Below the pieces are notes generated by a model, which was given only the letters and a program-made list of their open reading frames with translations, searched no databases and was not told the origin of the DNA. A DNA stretch of 64,000 nucleotides, from contig NZ_QQSY01000004.1 of NCBI RefSeq assembly GCF_003351225.1, positions 1 through 64,000 on the forward strand, written 5' to 3'. The position numbers and the translations under genes were made by a program. Shown piece by piece: positions 44,829 through 53,647 of the stretch. Every line of letters begins with the position of its first letter. Position 1 is the stretch's first letter. Source of the stretch: Dyella solisilvae. GTDB taxonomy: Bacteria; Pseudomonadota; Gammaproteobacteria; Xanthomonadales; Rhodanobacteraceae.

Positions 44829-45302
44829 CTAGTTATTCTTGATTGAAGGGTTGCCCGTCATCATCGAAAGCAACTTGCCCCCGTCGACCGGCTCGGTACT
44901 TGCCGCTGGAACCGCGACCGTTGGATTGGTGGTGCCCTGGTATTGCGACAGGTAAAGAACGCCCTGGATGGTGGCGCTCAGGCGGTAGTACCAGACGCCG
45001 ATGGTGTTGGGGTTTGCATTGTTGTTGGCCATCTTCATGACCCGCCTCGTGCCTTGGGCGTTGCCTGAAACGATGGGCCCACCAAAGATCCCCTCATTGG
45101 GTGTGCCGCCGATCCAGCTGAAGCCGGGGGCGAGGAGATCGTTCTGTGGATTGAATGACGCATCATTCAGGTCTTTGTCGAGCTCCCACATGACCGTGTG
45201 CTTTCCACGATCGAACTCGTTGGCTTTGTCGCCATCGTTGATCACCAGGTACTTCAGGCCGGCAGAGTTCGTGCCCAGGCTCACGATGATCGTTTTAGAC
45301 AT
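44829..45302 (-). CDS. small beta-rich protein A, C-terminal GNPSIKNN
   Basis: A 157-residue soluble protein with no export signal. The N-terminal part is beta-rich (TIIVSLGTNSAGLKYLVINDGD, HTVMWELDKDL), followed by Gly/Asn-rich turns and IGVWYYRLSATIQGVLYLSQY, then a linker and the ending GNPSIKNN, identical to the end of protein B. The HTVMWEL...YYRLSATIQG layout is like the TITWV...YLYIISVTSGG layout of B, so the two may be distant relatives. AGAGGAG is seven bases before ATG 45302. Its function is unknown. Confidence 0.75.
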   Translation of the reverse strand: MSKTIIVSLGTNSAGLKYLVINDGDKANEFDRGKHTVMWELDKDLNDASFNPQNDLLAPGFSWIGGTPNEGIFGGPIVSGNAQGTRRVMKMANNNANPNTIGVWYYRLSATIQGVLYLSQYQGTTNPTVAVPAASTEPVDGGKLLSMMTGNPSIKNN

Positions 45303-45615
45303 GACGAAACTCCTCTTCAGCGAGATGGATGGAGCGGATGCAGGTCATCTCTTGCTGTCGGGCGATGAGTCGTTCTTCGCGGCCATAACCATCGACGGCC
45401 GCGAGCGACCATGGCAGCGTGCCTGCCTGTCGTAAGGAAGATGCGAGGGCGCGGACGTACTGCGTGCTTGAGCCTTCGAGACGAGGCGCTGCATGCACAC
45501 CGCGATGGCGAGTTGCGTGGTCATGAATGCCGCACTCCAGCGCAAGACCCAGCCATTCCTGGCTGCAAAGTCCTCGTAGCATCGGGCGGTGGTCACGTGT
45601 CGCCGGCAAGATCAT
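45295..45615 (-). CDS. possible first gene of the TIR/SLOG cluster, unknown
   Basis: An open frame of up to 106 codons overlaps the start of small protein A by eight bases; its end doubles as that gene's ribosome binding site. The segment LEGSSTQYVRALASSLRQAG followed by TLPWSLAAVDGYGREERLIA and CIRSIHLAEEEF has protein-like composition and GC-rich third positions. A second frame (45345-45596) is open over the same DNA, so the coding frame is not certain. No family recognised; start at ATG 45615 is arbitrary. Confidence 0.35.
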   Translation of the reverse strand: MILPATRDHRPMLRGLCSQEWLGLALECGIHDHATRHRGVHAAPRLEGSSTQYVRALASSLRQAGTLPWSLAAVDGYGREERLIARQQEMTCIRSIHLAEEEFRHV

Positions 45616-46070
45616 GAGCGGCCGGCGTCCCCACGCCGCGCACCCTAGCACGCAGGGATTGGCATGACGCTAGGCCATATGGCGAGGTGGCGGCCGACAT
45701 GTCCGGCACAGTGCTGCGCGCGGGCCATGTCGCCCAGGCACGCGCGCGACTCCACGCGCACGAAGCGAACACATGCGCGGTGATGGGTCGGCATGAGGGT
45801 CTTTGATGACGCGATAGGTGCTTCTCACGGCCTCTTCACAAAGGTCAACGGCGCGACACGGAAACGCGCCAAGTATGGGTTGCTACCGTAATTTTGCTTA
45901 GGCCTCCTAAGTAGAGCACCCGATTGTCACGCGCAGCGCGATGCACGACCTTTGCCTACGCTGCCTCTCTCTGGGTCGATGGCTCTGCCATGAGCCCAGG
46001 GGCGCGCGTCGCACTGTCGCCTTGATGGACGTCACGACCGCGCTGGCAAAGGAATCCAAGGAGCTGCTGC
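45616..46070. other. intergenic, nothing recognised
   Basis: This stretch separates the minus-strand TIR/SLOG cluster from the plus-strand phosphatase and would hold both promoters. An open plus-strand frame from 45941 overlaps the phosphatase gene in another frame and is not supported. Confidence 0.4.
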
Positions 46071-47111
46071 ATGAGTGTCAAACGCCGGGTTGGATGCGTC
46101 CGTTTCCGTTTTGCGTCCTTGCAAGCGGCGCCTATGTGCATCCTGCTCGTGCTGCTGTGGTTGTGCAGTCAGGCCTGCCTCGCGGCGCAGGATCCATTGC
46201 CTTCATGGAACGATGGGCAGGTGAAGCAGCAGATCGTGACCTTCGTGACGAAGGCTACGACCGAAGCCGGGTCCGGCTACATCGCTCCGGATCGGCGCAT
46301 CGCCGTGTTCGACAACGACGGTACGCTGTGGGCCGAGCAGCCCATCTATTTCCAGGTCTTCTTCGTGCTCGATCAGGTCAAGGCGCAGGCGCCCCAGCAT
46401 CCGGAGTGGAAGACCACCGAGCCGTTCAAATCGGCGCTGGCCGGGGATCTCAAGGGACTGGCGGCATCGGGCGAACAAGGCGTGGCGCAGCTGATGGCCG
46501 CCACGCACGCGGGCATGACCACGGACGAGTTTGCCCGGCGGGTGAGTCTGTGGGCGTCCAGTGCGCGTCACCCCACGACGCATCGCATGTTCACCGAGAT
46601 GGTCTATCAACCGATGCTGGAGCTGTTGCACTACCTGCGCGACAACGGCTTCAAGACCTACATCGTGACCGGCGGCGGCCAGGACTTCGTACGCGCGTGG
46701 GCGCAGGCCGTGTACGGCGTCCCACCCGAGCAAGTGATCGGCAGCGAGGGTGAGCTGAAGTTCGAGCTTCGCGATGGCCAGCCCGTGCTGATGAAGCAGG
46801 CCAAGGTCGCGCTGCTTGATGACGGGCCGGGCAAGCCCGTGGGCATCGAGCGATTCATCGGCCGCAAGCCGGTATTCGCCTTCGGCAACTCCGATGGTGA
46901 CCAGCAGATGCTCGAGTGGACGGCTTCCGGAGACGGCGCGCACCTTGTTGGCCTTGTGCACCACACCGACGCCGCACGCGAATGGTCCTACGACCGCGAC
47001 TCCCGAGTGGGGAAGCTGGACAAGGCATGGGATGAGGCCGCGGCCAAAGGATGGACCGTGGTCGACATGAAGCAGGACTGGAAGCAGATCTATCCGTCGG
47101 AGAAGCCATGA
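46071..47111 (+). CDS. exported HAD-superfamily phosphatase
   Basis: A 346-residue protein with a basic N-terminus, signal peptide (to about residue 39, CLAAQ) and a HAD fold: motif I AVFDNDGTLWAEQP with nucleophile Asp81, motif II TYIVTGGGQDF, motif III Lys in MKQAKVALL and motif IV FGNSDGDQQM. The group is close to SerB-like acid phosphatases found in the periplasm. AAGGAG lies seven bases before ATG 46071. About 100 bases downstream begins the sulfatase gene, on the same strand. Confidence 0.9.
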   Translation: MSVKRRVGCVRFRFASLQAAPMCILLVLLWLCSQACLAAQDPLPSWNDGQVKQQIVTFVTKATTEAGSGYIAPDRRIAVFDNDGTLWAEQPIYFQVFFVLDQVKAQAPQHPEWKTTEPFKSALAGDLKGLAASGEQGVAQLMAATHAGMTTDEFARRVSLWASSARHPTTHRMFTEMVYQPMLELLHYLRDNGFKTYIVTGGGQDFVRAWAQAVYGVPPEQVIGSEGELKFELRDGQPVLMKQAKVALLDDGPGKPVGIERFIGRKPVFAFGNSDGDQQMLEWTASGDGAHLVGLVHHTDAAREWSYDRDSRVGKLDKAWDEAAAKGWTVVDMKQDWKQIYPSEKP

Positions 47112-47212
47112 CGTGAGGCGGGTGGCGGCGCTCCGGTCGGACACCGCCAAAAAATGACACGCGTGATCAATGCTGACTGCGTGGCGCAGTCATGCCTACC
47201 AGGAGGTCCCCC

Positions 47213-48883
47213 ATGATACGCCCGTGGCAGCGCAATACCTTGTTGAAATCACTAGGCACGGTGGTGGCGACGGCCTTGCTCGTCGTTGGCGCCGTCACCA
47301 TGCAACCGTCGACGGTGAAGGCGCAGCCGCCTGACCAGGACCAGCAGTCATCGGAACAGGACAACGGCAAGCCGAACATCCTCGTGATCTTCGGTGATGA
47401 CGTGGGTCAGTCCAACATCAGCGCCTATTCGATGGGTCTGGCGGGCTATCGCACGCCCAACATCGACCGCATTGCCCGCGACGGCATGATCTTTACCGAC
47501 TACTACGCCGAGAACAGCTGTACGGCGGGGCGGTCGACCTTCATCACCGGCCAGACCGTGCTGCGTACGGGCCTTTCCAAGGTCGGTGTGCCTGGCGCTC
47601 CGCAGGGCCTGCAGGATCGTGACGTGACCATTGCCCAGGTGCTCAAGGGCATGGGCTATGCCACCGGGCAGTTCGGCAAGAACCACCTGGGTGACCAGGA
47701 TCGCTTCCTGCCGACCAAGCACGGCTTCGACGAGTACTTCGGCAACCTGTATCACCTCAACGCCGAAGAAGAGCCCGAGCGCCCCTACTGGCCGAAGAAC
47801 AATCCGGCCTTCCTCAAGGCCTATAACCCGCGCGGCGTGCTGCATACGTTCTCGGACGGCAAGATCGAGGACACCGGTCCGCTGACCACCAAGCGCATGG
47901 AGACGATCGACGACGAGACCACCGGTTCGGCGATCTCCTACATCCAGAAGCAGGCCCAGGCCAAGCAGCCGTTCTTCGTGTGGATGAACTTCACCCGCAT
48001 GCACATGTTTACCCACGTGCGCCCCGAGTACCGCGGCAAGGCGGGTCTCGGCGATGGGCATGAATATGCCGACGGTGTCTGGGAGATGGACCAGAACGTC
48101 GGAAAGCTGCTGAAGGCGCTGGATGATGCCGGTGTCACCAAGAACACCATCGTCATCTTCACCACCGACAACGGGCCCAACTTCTTCAGCTGGCCGGATG
48201 CCGCCAATTCGCCGTTCCGCAGCGAGAAGGACTCGAACTGGGAAGGCGCCTTCCGCGTTCCAGCGATGATTCGTTGGCCGGGCCACATCCGACCCAACAC
48301 GGTCAGCAATGCGTTGATCTCCGGCCTCGACTGGTTCCCGACCCTGGCGGCGGCGGCCGGCGACGGCGACATCACCAACAAGCTTCTGAAGGGCGACAGC
48401 ATCGGCGGAAAGAGCTTCAAGGTGCACCTGGACGGCTACAACTTCCTGCCCTACCTCACGGGCAAGACGAATGTCAGTCCGCGCGAGGAGTTCTTCTATT
48501 TCAACGATGACGCCCAGCTGGTCGCCGTTCGCTGGGATCCGATCAACCCGGGAGCCTCGCGTCCGGATGCGTTCAAGGTGGTCTTCTGCGAACAGCGCGC
48601 GCAGGGCGGCATGCAGATATGGATGGAGCCTTTCACCTGCCTGCGCACGCCGAAGCTCTACAACCTGCGCATGGATCCCTATGAGCGGGCGGATATCGGC
48701 CCGACCAACGGCTACTACAACTGGATCACCGAGAATGCCTACCTGGTCTTTGACGGTGGCCGCCGCGCGGGAGAATTCCTCCAGACATTCAAGGATTACC
48801 CGCCGAGTCAGACGCCGGGTTCGTTCAACATCGACCAATACATCGAAGCAATGAAGGCGCAACTGCAGAAGCAGGGCAAGTAA
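47213..48883 (+). CDS. arylsulfatase family hydrolase
   Basis: A 556-residue sulfatase/alkaline-phosphatase-superfamily enzyme with an exported N-terminus (helix about 8-26, cleavage near residue 34, VKAQ). The metal site starts at NILVIFGDDVGQSN and the formylglycine motif is CTAGR with Cys103 (a C-x-A-x-R variant of CxPxR); further ligands are in GKNHLGDQ, FTTDNGPN and KDSNWEGAFRVPAMIRWPG. It would hydrolyse a sulfate (or phosphonate) ester in the periplasm after Cys-to-formylglycine conversion by a separate enzyme. GGAGGT precedes ATG 47213, which decides the start over a longer frame. Confidence 0.92.
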   Translation: MIRPWQRNTLLKSLGTVVATALLVVGAVTMQPSTVKAQPPDQDQQSSEQDNGKPNILVIFGDDVGQSNISAYSMGLAGYRTPNIDRIARDGMIFTDYYAENSCTAGRSTFITGQTVLRTGLSKVGVPGAPQGLQDRDVTIAQVLKGMGYATGQFGKNHLGDQDRFLPTKHGFDEYFGNLYHLNAEEEPERPYWPKNNPAFLKAYNPRGVLHTFSDGKIEDTGPLTTKRMETIDDETTGSAISYIQKQAQAKQPFFVWMNFTRMHMFTHVRPEYRGKAGLGDGHEYADGVWEMDQNVGKLLKALDDAGVTKNTIVIFTTDNGPNFFSWPDAANSPFRSEKDSNWEGAFRVPAMIRWPGHIRPNTVSNALISGLDWFPTLAAAAGDGDITNKLLKGDSIGGKSFKVHLDGYNFLPYLTGKTNVSPREEFFYFNDDAQLVAVRWDPINPGASRPDAFKVVFCEQRAQGGMQIWMEPFTCLRTPKLYNLRMDPYERADIGPTNGYYNWITENAYLVFDGGRRAGEFLQTFKDYPPSQTPGSFNIDQYIEAMKAQLQKQGK

Positions 48884-48897
48884 GCATCGGAAGCGTT

Positions 48898-48917
48898 GGG
48901 CGACAGGGACGTCGCCC
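48898..48917 (+). terminator. hairpin after the sulfatase gene
   Basis: GGGCGAC and GTCGCCC pair perfectly around AGGGAC, 15 bases after the stop. The T-run is short (CACCTTTC). Confidence 0.5.
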
Positions 48918-49010
48918 CACCTTTCAGGTCACATCGCCGGCGTCCCGCATTTGCATGGGTGGCTGGCGATCACTTCATACTCGTAGGGAGTGCAGCCTCG
49001 CGTGAGTTCC

Positions 49011-51539
49011 ATGCCTAGCGCCATGCAGCGCCGTCGCGCAGCGAAGCTTGTTCCTTCGGCCAGCCAGGTTGCGCCTGCCACGGCTCTCTGGCCGGCGCTG
49101 CTTTTATTTGGCTCGGGCGCCGCGTCGCTGGTCTATCAACTGTTGTGGATCAAGCAGCTCTCGCTGGTGGTGGGCGTGGAGGTATACGCCGTCACCATTG
49201 CGGTGAGCGCCTTTTTTGCCGGGCTCGCCATCGGCGGCGCCTGGCTGGGACGTGCGGCCGACCGGCTACAGCGTCCCTTGCGTCTGTATGCCTGGCTGGA
49301 AGGCGCGGTGGCGCTGCTGGGCGTGTCGGCGACGCTGCTGCTGGCGCATAGCGCCGCGCCGTTTGCCGTGCTCGAACGCAGCATCGGCTGGCTGGCCTGG
49401 CTGCTGCCGTTTGCGTTGGTGGGTATTCCCGCCATCGCGATGGGCGGCACGCTGCCGGTGTTGGTGCGCGCGAGCGTGCCCGATAGCGTGGCGCGCACAG
49501 GCGGGCGCTTGTATGCAGCCAACACGGCCGGGGCCATCGCGGGCGTGTTGCTCGCGCCCTTCGTGCTGCTGCCGGCTTTGGGCGTGCAGGGTTCGGCGAT
49601 GGCGGCGGCCGCGATAAATCTGCTCGCGGCCAGCGTGGCGCTTGCGCTGGATCGCCGCGTCGTCGCGCCATCGCCTGTCGTGGAGCGTGACAACGTCGGA
49701 ATGACACGGGAAGAGCGTCTGGCCCTGGTGCTCTATGCGGTCGCCGGCGGCGTCGCGCTGGGCTACGAGGTGGTGTGGTCGCAGACCGTGGTGCAGTTCA
49801 TGAGCACCCGCGCCTTCGCCTTCGCCATGATGCTGGCGGTGTACCTGGCGGGCCTGATGATCGGCAGCGCGGTCTATGCCCGCTTCGCGGCGCGCGTGAA
49901 GGACGGCTGGGCCGCGTTTGGCGCCTTGATAGCGCTCGCCGGGCTGGTGGCGCTGCTGCAACTGAGTTGGCTCGGGAGTTGGCTGGGAGACTCGCAGGCA
50001 GCGATGGCGGCATGGGTTGGCGCCGCCACCGACAGCCGGCTGGCGGCCATGTGCGCGCGCTTTACCCTGGCCGCAGCGTCCCTGGTGCTGGCGCCGACCA
50101 TCGTGCTGGGCGCAGCTTTCCCCGCGGTATTGCGCCTGTGTGCGCGACCGTCGCAAAGCGGGCGTGGCGTCGGCATGGCGCTGGCGCTCAATACGCTGGG
50201 TGGCATCGCCGGCACGGTGCTCACCGGCTTCGTGCTCGTGCCGCTGTTCGGCCTGGTGCATACACTGGCGCTGCTGGCGCTGCTGGCCGCCGCAGTTGGA
50301 CTGGTCGCTGTATTTGTGGGCTCGCAGGGACGGAGCCGGTCGCGCTGGCTGGTAGTCGCGGTCGGTATGTGCTCGCTGGCGCTGGGCGTGCTGACGCCGG
50401 CGGACAAGCTCGCCGGCCTGCTGACGCAGGCGCGCGGCGGGCAGGTGACGTATTACCGGGAAAGCCGCGGCGGCGCCGTGGCGGTGCTCGCGCAAGGCGA
50501 GGGCGACAATGCATTTCACCGGCTGTATATCCAGGGCGTTTCCAATTCCGGCGACACGCTGCCGTCACAGCGTTACATGCGCCTGCAGGCGCTGCTGCCG
50601 CTGATCATCCATCGTGGCGAGCCGAAGTCAGCGCTGGTAATCGGATTCGGCACCGGCATTACGGCCGGCGCGCTGTCACAGTATCCCGGCCTGAAGACGC
50701 GGGTGTGCGCCGAGCTGCTGCCCGCGGTGGTGCAGGCGGCGGCGCAGTTCAAGGGCAACTATGGCGCAGGCACCGTCGATCATGGACTGGACATCCGCCT
50801 GCGCGACGGTCGCCGCGAACTGCTGCGCAGCGACCAGCGCTACGACATGATCACGCTGGAGCCGCCGCCGCCTTCCGCCGCGGGCGTGGTGAATCTGTAT
50901 TCGCGCGATTTCTACCAGCTAGCCGCCTCCCGCTTGGCGCCGCATGGTGTGCTGGCGCAGTGGTGGCCGATCGCCACCCAGAATGACGAGGACTCGCGCG
51001 CCATGGTGCGCGCTTTCCTCGACGCGTTCCCGCACGCCACGTTGTGGACGACCGAGCTGCACGAGATGCTGCTGGTGGGATCGAACGATCCGATCGAGCT
51101 CGACGCGGCGCAAATCGAACGGCGCTTCGCGCAGCCCTCCGTCGCAGGCGCCCTCAGGGACGTGGGCATCGCCTCGCCCGGCGCGCTGCTGGCGACCTGG
51201 GTGGGTGACCGCGCTGCGCTGGAACGCTATGCCGGTGACACGCCGGCCGTGACCGACGACCGGCCCAGCATCGAGTACGCCACCTGGGTGCGGCGCGACG
51301 AGATCGTGCGCGTGTTGCCCGAGCTGATCGCCTTGCAGTCCGCGCCACCGGTTCGTGGCGCCAGTGCGGAACTGCTGGCGGACATGCAGCGGCAGCGCGA
51401 TGTGCTGTTCACCTTCTACGCCTCGGGTCTGGCCGCGTACGAAGGTGATCGGGACCAGTGGGCTGACGCGCTGGGGCGTGTGATGGAAGCGGATGGCGCC
51501 AATCCTTACTACCGGTGGATTGCGCAGGGAGCGCAGTGA
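49011..51539 (+). CDS. membrane-fused spermidine synthase-like protein
   Basis: An 842-residue protein of two parts. Residues 25-450 form about 12-14 membrane helices of the fused spermidine-synthase/MFS-like type (LLFGSGAASLVYQLLWIKQLSLVVG, GYEVVWSQTVVQFMSTRAFAF, LNTLGGIAGTVLTGFVL). The C-terminal soluble domain is a SpeE-like methyltransferase fold with ALVIGFGTGITAGALSQYP and a TLEPPPPSAAGVVNLYSRDFY acceptor segment. Whether it makes polyamines is unknown; the fused class often lacks proof. ATG 49011 is preferred to a GTG at 48990, which has no spacing to its GGGAG. Confidence 0.87.
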   Translation: MPSAMQRRRAAKLVPSASQVAPATALWPALLLFGSGAASLVYQLLWIKQLSLVVGVEVYAVTIAVSAFFAGLAIGGAWLGRAADRLQRPLRLYAWLEGAVALLGVSATLLLAHSAAPFAVLERSIGWLAWLLPFALVGIPAIAMGGTLPVLVRASVPDSVARTGGRLYAANTAGAIAGVLLAPFVLLPALGVQGSAMAAAAINLLAASVALALDRRVVAPSPVVERDNVGMTREERLALVLYAVAGGVALGYEVVWSQTVVQFMSTRAFAFAMMLAVYLAGLMIGSAVYARFAARVKDGWAAFGALIALAGLVALLQLSWLGSWLGDSQAAMAAWVGAATDSRLAAMCARFTLAAASLVLAPTIVLGAAFPAVLRLCARPSQSGRGVGMALALNTLGGIAGTVLTGFVLVPLFGLVHTLALLALLAAAVGLVAVFVGSQGRSRSRWLVVAVGMCSLALGVLTPADKLAGLLTQARGGQVTYYRESRGGAVAVLAQGEGDNAFHRLYIQGVSNSGDTLPSQRYMRLQALLPLIIHRGEPKSALVIGFGTGITAGALSQYPGLKTRVCAELLPAVVQAAAQFKGNYGAGTVDHGLDIRLRDGRRELLRSDQRYDMITLEPPPPSAAGVVNLYSRDFYQLAASRLAPHGVLAQWWPIATQNDEDSRAMVRAFLDAFPHATLWTTELHEMLLVGSNDPIELDAAQIERRFAQPSVAGALRDVGIASPGALLATWVGDRAALERYAGDTPAVTDDRPSIEYATWVRRDEIVRVLPELIALQSAPPVRGASAELLADMQRQRDVLFTFYASGLAAYEGDRDQWADALGRVMEADGANPYYRWIAQGAQ

Positions 51540-51703
51540 CGGATGCGGCGCCCATCCGACGTCATGTCACCAGTCTGAGAGAACTGGTTTGACGCCGGGA
51601 ACGATGATGTACCCAAGGCGCCAAAGAAAAAGGATGCCGGCCTCGCCGGGACGGTGGACAGGCATCCCGGGCAAGGGCGAAGCGAACGAAACGGCGAGGG
51701 ATC

Positions 51704-52684
51704 ATGAACGCTCGGGTAGCCATCACGGCGCTGCAATCACACATGGAAGCTTCGATCATCGGACAGCGGGAGCTGATCCGTCACATGATCATCGGCCTGC
51801 TGGCCAACGGCCATCTGTTGCTCGAGAGCCTGCCGGGCATGGCCAAGACGCGCGCGGTGAAGAGCATGGCCAGGGGGCTGGACGCGCAGATGCGCCGCAT
51901 CCAGTTCACGCCTGACCTGTTGCCCTCGGATATCACCGGTACGGAGGTGTTGCATCAGCACGACGGCCAGAACGTGTTCCAGTTCCAGCCCGGACCGATC
52001 TTCGGCAACGTCATCCTCGCCGATGAGATCAATCGCGCGCCCGCCAAGGTGCAGGCCGCCTTGCTGGAGGCGATGGAGGAGCGGCAGATCACCGTGGCCG
52101 GCGCCACGCACCCCATGCCGGACCTCTTCATCGTGTTGGCTACGCAGAACCCGATCGAGCAGGAAGGCACTTATCCGCTGCCCGAAGCGCAGCTGGATCG
52201 CTTCCTGATGAAGGTATTGATCGACTATCCCGACAAGGAAAGCGAGATCGACGTGCTGAAGCTGGTGCGAGGCGAAGAGGTGTCATCTGGGCCGGGTGCG
52301 GCGGCAGCCACGGAGCAGCGCATCGACCCGGCGCAGGTGTTCGAGGCGCGCAAGCAGGTGCATGACATTCACGTGGCGCCGGCGATCGAGCAGTATGTGA
52401 TGGCCTTGGTGGATGCCACGCGGCACCCCGATCGCTTCGACAAGACGCTGGCCGGCTGGATCCAGGTCGGCGCCAGCCCGCGTGGCGGCATCGCGCTGGA
52501 TCGCACTTCGCGCGTCAACGCCTGGCTGGAAGGACGGGCGCATGTGACGCCCGACGATGTGCGCGCCGTGGTGCACGGCGTGCTGCGCCATCGCCTGATC
52601 CTTTCCTATGACGCAAGCGCCGAAGGCATCCGCGCCGACCAGGTGATCGACCGGATACTGGAGTTGGTGGCCCTACCGGCGTAG
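51704..52684 (+). CDS. MoxR-family AAA+ ATPase
   Basis: A 326-residue MoxR-type AAA+ protein: Walker A in LLLESLPGMAKTRAV (Ser where most relatives have Gly), Walker B in VILADEINRAPAKVQAALLEAMEE, sensor 1 in FIVLATQNPIEQEGTYPLPEAQLDRFLM and sensor 2 ahead of VNAWLEGRAHVTPDDVRAVV. MoxR ATPases act as chaperones for VWA-domain proteins. It opens the operon with DUF58, DUF4381 and Bat genes. GAGGG precedes the ATG. Confidence 0.95.
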   Translation: MNARVAITALQSHMEASIIGQRELIRHMIIGLLANGHLLLESLPGMAKTRAVKSMARGLDAQMRRIQFTPDLLPSDITGTEVLHQHDGQNVFQFQPGPIFGNVILADEINRAPAKVQAALLEAMEERQITVAGATHPMPDLFIVLATQNPIEQEGTYPLPEAQLDRFLMKVLIDYPDKESEIDVLKLVRGEEVSSGPGAAAATEQRIDPAQVFEARKQVHDIHVAPAIEQYVMALVDATRHPDRFDKTLAGWIQVGASPRGGIALDRTSRVNAWLEGRAHVTPDDVRAVVHGVLRHRLILSYDASAEGIRADQVIDRILELVALPA

Positions 52685-52693
52685 GAGATGGAC

Positions 52694-53644
52694 ATGGCCA
52701 AGGCGCCACCTGACGACATCGGTACCGTCTACGTGACCCCGGCGCACCTGGTGCGCATGGAGATGGACGCGAGCCGCCTCAACCTGGCGCCGCATCGGCC
52801 GCACCACAGCATCCTCAGCGGTCGCCACGCATCCAGGCTGCGCGGGCGCGGGCTCAACTTCGAGGAGATCCGCGCCTACGTGCCGGGCGACGACCTGCGC
52901 CGACTGGACTGGAAGGCCTCCCTTCGCGTGGGACGCGCCCTGGTGCGCTCGTACACCGAGGAGCGCGATCGCCCCGCGTTGTTCGTGGTCGACCAGCGCA
53001 TCTCGATGTTCTACGGCACGCGCCGCGCGATGAAGTCGGTGGTGGCGGCGGAGATCGTCGCGCTGGGCGCCTGGATGGCTTTCCAGATGGGTGACCGCGC
53101 CGGCGCGGTGGTGTTCGACGACAGCCGCATCGAGAGCGTGCGTCCGCATCGCAGCCGCAGCCACGTGCAGATGTTGTTGGGCACGCTGGCGCGCCACAAC
53201 CAGGCGCTGCGCGCAGACGATCCGGTGCGCAGCCAGCCACGCCAGCTCGATGCCGCGTTGCGAGCGGCCCTGCACCTGGCCACGCACGACTACCTGGTGC
53301 TGGTGGTCAGCGATTTCCTCGGCGCCGACGAGGAGACGCTGCAGCTGGTGCGCGAACTGGCCGCGCACAACGACGTGATCGCCGCGCTGGTATTCGATCC
53401 GTCGGCGCGGGCGATCCCCGATCGCGGCAAGATCGTGGTGACCGAAGGCGAACTGCAACTCGAGCTGGACTTTGAGCGCCGGACCGTCCGCGAACCGCTG
53501 GGCAGGATGTTCGATACGCGACTGCAGCAGACCGTGGCCCTGCTGCAGCGCTGCGGCGTGCCGCTGCTCGCGATGGATACCGAGCAGCCCACGGTGGCGC
53601 AGATGGCCCACCTGCTCGGTCACTTCGCACAACGCCGGGGCTAG
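52694..53644 (+). CDS. DUF58 family protein
   Basis: A 316-residue soluble protein with the DUF58 signature RHASRLRGRGLNFEEIRAYVPGDDLRRLDWKASLRVGRALVRSYTEERDRP, then a VWA-like domain (LFVVDQRISMFYG, VVSDFLGADEETL). DUF58 proteins are constant partners of MoxR. Start 52694 is preferred to the ATG six bases earlier because GGAG is adjacent to the latter. Only nine bases separate it from moxR. Confidence 0.9.
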   Translation: MAKAPPDDIGTVYVTPAHLVRMEMDASRLNLAPHRPHHSILSGRHASRLRGRGLNFEEIRAYVPGDDLRRLDWKASLRVGRALVRSYTEERDRPALFVVDQRISMFYGTRRAMKSVVAAEIVALGAWMAFQMGDRAGAVVFDDSRIESVRPHRSRSHVQMLLGTLARHNQALRADDPVRSQPRQLDAALRAALHLATHDYLVLVVSDFLGADEETLQLVRELAAHNDVIAALVFDPSARAIPDRGKIVVTEGELQLELDFERRTVREPLGRMFDTRLQQTVALLQRCGVPLLAMDTEQPTVAQMAHLLGHFAQRRG

Positions 53645-53647
53645 GCC

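Noticed and set aside
47348-48862. Long minus-strand frame (504 codons) opposite the sulfatase
   Set aside because: It is the antisense shadow of a gene with complete sulfatase motifs; high GC keeps the frame open.
49266-50519. Minus-strand frame of 417 codons rich in Arg, His and Gln
   Set aside because: Composition is that of antisense to a hydrophobic membrane protein.
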